A stretch of 36,241 nt of DNA from Pseudomonadota bacterium. GTDB taxonomy: Bacteria > Pseudomonadota > Gammaproteobacteria > Xanthomonadales > Xanthomonadaceae. Within the stretch, counting starts at the first letter, position 1, and every line of letters starts with the position of its first letter. The notes under the pieces were generated by a model. The model saw only the letters and a list, made by a program, of their open reading frames with translations, did no database searches and was not told the origin of the DNA. Made by a program: the position numbers and the translations under genes. The DNA is taken from positions 1 through 36,241 of the forward strand of contig JAEZCF010000139.1 of NCBI GenBank assembly GCA_023430045.1. Reading direction: 5' to 3'. Shown here in pieces: positions 34,384-36,241 of the stretch.

Positions 34384-35508
34384 TCAGGGCTGCATGCGGG
34401 CCAGGAGAGCCTTAGCTTCGTCCAGCTGCGGCTGTTTTTCCAGCAGTGCCAGCAACTGCTCGCGTGCCTGGGTCGTCCTGCCAAGGCGCCAGTGCGCATC
34501 GGCGATGGCCACGTCCAGTCGCGGTTCCTGCATGTGCGGGCGCGCCAGCTGCATGATGGCCAGTGCATCGGATACCTGTGTGCCGTCGGCTGCACCCTGC
34601 AGCTGCACGTACCCCAGCATACCGATCAGCTCCACATGGAAATCGGTGCTGCGTTCTGCCAGCTGCCGCGCTGCGCTGTCATCGCGCCGCTGCAGGTGCT
34701 GCTCGACCAGGGCCATGCTGCGTTCGTCACGCCAGGGCTCGCGCGCTGCTGGAGTGCGACCACTGGCACGCACGAAGGCATCGGCGAGGGCCGCGGTCGA
34801 GAATGGGTTCTGCCCGGTCAGCAGCCGGCCATCGACCACCACCTTCGGCATCATCAGCGGTGCCTCTTGCCAGTGCGCCCCCAGTTCGCGCATGCGCGGC
34901 TCCAGCTGGAAGCTGAACTCCTTCGCCCAGCGCTTGCCGAACTGGGTTTCCTCTTCCTCGGTGAAACCGGTCATCGCCCGGCCCTGCACAAGCGGTCGTC
35001 CATTGCCCAGGCGTACCTCCGCCAATGCGGCGGGGCCGTGGCAGACGGCCGCAACGACGCCGCCCTGTTCCCAGATGCTGGCGATGGTCTTCTGCAGGGC
35101 GATATCGCTTGGCAGGTCGAACATCGCGCCCTTGCCGCCGATCACCAGCACGCCCTGGTAGTCGGCGGCACGAAGCTGTTCTGTGGGAAGCGTGGCAGCC
35201 AGCTTGGCAACGGCCTGTTGATCGGCAAGCAGCGCGGCATTGAATGCTTCGCCGGGGTTGTACTTGTCTGCTTCCACGGCGCCGCCGCGGGGGCTTGCCA
35301 CGTCGATGGCAAAGCCGTTGCGCTTGAGGATCAACCAGGCTTGGGCGAACTCGTCCATCTCGAAACCTGGACGGCTCTTGCCCTGGTCGCGGCCCTCGCT
35401 GCTGACCACCAGCAGCACGCGCGGCGGCTCCGGGGGAGCGGGGGCCGCAACAACGGCCAATGGCAGCAGGACCAGCGCCAGCACGTGGCTCGGGTTGAAT
35501 CGGAACAT
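34384..35508 (-). CDS. Exported DJ-1/PfpI-family protein with helical C-terminal extension
   Basis: 374 codons from ATG 35508 (MFRFNPSHVLALVLLPLAVV), with AAGGAGAG upstream. A signal peptide of about 22 residues (to VVAAPAPPEP) sends it to the periplasm. Residues about 30-265 are a DJ-1/PfpI (type 1 glutamine-amidotransferase-like) domain of the Hsp31 kind: conserved Glu50 in GFEMDEFAQAW, nucleophile C156-H157 in AVCHGPAAL. GGKGAMFDLP near 124-133 has Lys126 where related proteins usually have His. Residues about 270-374 are helical and TPR-like (HMQEPRLDVAIADAHWRLGR, then QAREQLLALLEKQPQLDEAK). Hsp31-like proteins act on glyoxals or as holdases; the activity here is unproven. It heads an operon with the OmpR-type system, suggesting a stress-response role. 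Confidence 0.88.
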   Translation of the reverse strand: MFRFNPSHVLALVLLPLAVVAAPAPPEPPRVLLVVSSEGRDQGKSRPGFEMDEFAQAWLILKRNGFAIDVASPRGGAVEADKYNPGEAFNAALLADQQAVAKLAATLPTEQLRAADYQGVLVIGGKGAMFDLPSDIALQKTIASIWEQGGVVAAVCHGPAALAEVRLGNGRPLVQGRAMTGFTEEEETQFGKRWAKEFSFQLEPRMRELGAHWQEAPLMMPKVVVDGRLLTGQNPFSTAALADAFVRASGRTPAAREPWRDERSMALVEQHLQRRDDSAARQLAERSTDFHVELIGMLGYVQLQGAADGTQVSDALAIMQLARPHMQEPRLDVAIADAHWRLGRTTQAREQLLALLEKQPQLDEAKALLARMQP

Positions 35509-35552
35509 GCTCGTCTCTCCTTGGGTGTGCGGCGCAGTCTGCGCGACAGATG

Positions 35553-35586
35553 TGAAGCAGACTTCAAGCACGCCGGCGGTTAATCT
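35553..35586. promoter_or_regulatory. Dyad and promoter between the DJ-1 operon and the DUF3228 gene
   Basis: TGAAG-CAGA-CTTCA (35553-35566) is a perfect 5+5 inverted repeat. TAATCT (35581-35586) is a plausible plus-strand -10 for the DUF3228 gene, and the dyad covers its -35 position. The dyad is also about 45 bases upstream of the DJ-1 start, so one protein could act on both genes. Confidence 0.4.
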
Positions 35587-35613
35587 GAGTCCCTGTTCCC
35601 GCATCACATCACC

Positions 35614-36171
35614 ATGTCCATCGTCCTCACCGATTTCGCCCGTCCCCGCCTGTTCCCGCGCGTGCCGCGCGGCAACACCATCCAGGACTGCAGCGCCGAG
35701 CAGTTCGAGGCGCATCTCAACGCGCATCCGCCGTTGAAGGTGCTCGATGGCTATGCACCGTTCTGCAAGCTGTTCGTGTACGAGAACTGGACCAGCACGC
35801 GCTGCCTGACGGTGCCGATCACCGAGGCCAACCGGCACCAGCTGCGCAGCGGCTACGAAGCGCGCAACCGCGAGGAGCTGCCGGTACTGGTGCGCTGGCT
35901 CGAGGGTGTGGAACCGCCGGTGGCACAGTACCTGGTGGTGATCCTGTACAGCGCCGGGCAACTGGCCAGGGAAGGGTCGCCGATCGAAGCAGAATGGGGC
36001 ATCGTCGGCTGCATCTACACCGCCGAGCCGGAAGAAGTGCCGATGGCACCCATCACCATGATGCGCAATGCGCTGGGTGTGGAGGAGGGGGGCTCCGGCG
36101 TGCCGCTGGATCGCGATGCCTACGCACGGTCCGTGGAGTTCTGGCAGAACAACGCCAACTGGCGGCCGTGA
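35614..36171 (+). CDS. DUF3228 family protein
   Basis: 185 codons from ATG 35614 (MSIVLTDFARPRLFPRVPRG). The pattern GYAPFCKLFVYENWTSTRC (about residues 47-65), then PITEANRHQLRSGYEARNRE (about 69-88), ELPVLVRWLEG and ILYSAGQLAREG (about 110-121) matches DUF3228, a family of about 200 residues found in proteobacteria and some eukaryotes. No signal peptide or membrane segment is seen, so it is cytoplasmic. Function is unknown. It is divergent from the DJ-1 operon with 105 bases between starts and has no clear ribosome-binding site. A SMAG repeat follows its stop. Confidence 0.8.
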   Translation: MSIVLTDFARPRLFPRVPRGNTIQDCSAEQFEAHLNAHPPLKVLDGYAPFCKLFVYENWTSTRCLTVPITEANRHQLRSGYEARNREELPVLVRWLEGVEPPVAQYLVVILYSAGQLAREGSPIEAEWGIVGCIYTAEPEEVPMAPITMMRNALGVEEGGSGVPLDRDAYARSVEFWQNNANWRP

Positions 36172-36178
36172 TGCTTTC

Positions 36179-36200
36179 GTAGTGCCGGGCCCTGCCCGGC
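36179..36200 (+). repeat. SMAG-type palindrome after the DUF3228 gene
   Basis: GTAG (36179-36182), then T and arms GCCGGGC/GCCCGGC (36184-36190, 36194-36200) with loop CCT. It begins 7 bases after the stop codon. The remaining 41 bases to the window edge show no further feature. Confidence 0.75.
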
Positions 36201-36241
36201 CCCCCCGGCAAGGATAAGAGGTGGTTGTGGCGGGCGGGGGC

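Overview
The window reads as chromosomal core DNA of a high-GC Xanthomonadaceae gammaproteobacterium, most likely Stenotrophomonas. The reasons are the protein sequences, the order of the division and cell-wall genes, a dcw cluster without murD, and several GTAG-headed short palindromes of the SMAG repeat type known from Stenotrophomonas. No phage, integron, CRISPR array or tRNA was found. All names come from reading motifs and gene order; no database search was run.

Left part (1-5214). On the minus strand, an outer-membrane lipoprotein activator of PBP1a (lpoA/lppC) is followed by yraN and by an FAD-linked oxidase that is cut by the window edge. Divergent from lpoA is rsmI, followed by the RNase P RNA gene (rnpB). 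A convergent NRDE/TANGO2-family gene comes next, then a 323-base regulatory region with a 17-base palindrome, a consensus DnaA box, a -35 element and a phased array of GG(G) motifs that suits MraZ autoregulation.

Centre (5215-22260). The division and cell-wall cluster runs mraZ, rsmH, ftsL, ftsI, murE, murF, mraY, ftsW, murG, murC, ddl, ftsQ, ftsA, ftsZ, lpxC. Almost every junction overlaps by 1, 4 or 11 bases, so the operon is translated as a coupled chain. The one apparent gap, murG-murC, is filled by a 15-codon ORF with ATGA overlaps at both ends. murD is absent between mraY and ftsW, as expected for the Xanthomonadales MurD2/MurL route. The chain ends at ftsA, where a SMAG palindrome and a 177-base leader precede ftsZ. 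lpxC has its own putative promoter and ends at a clear intrinsic terminator.

Right-centre (22261-29633). dciA (helicase loader, minus) and an M23 peptidase (plus) start 12 bases apart. secA follows with a promoter-hairpin leader, then a Nudix-TMP-synthase-like fusion, a SMAG pair, a DUF4124 exported protein and metF.

Right end (29634-36241). Two unrelated two-component systems converge. On the plus strand an exported alpha/beta hydrolase is followed by a LytS-type kinase and a LytTR regulator. On the minus strand an exported DJ-1/PfpI protein with a helical C-terminal extension is followed by an OmpR-type regulator and an HAMP kinase. A DUF3228 gene and one more SMAG palindrome close the window. 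These two operons are the least conventional part of the window and the best place to look for new biology.
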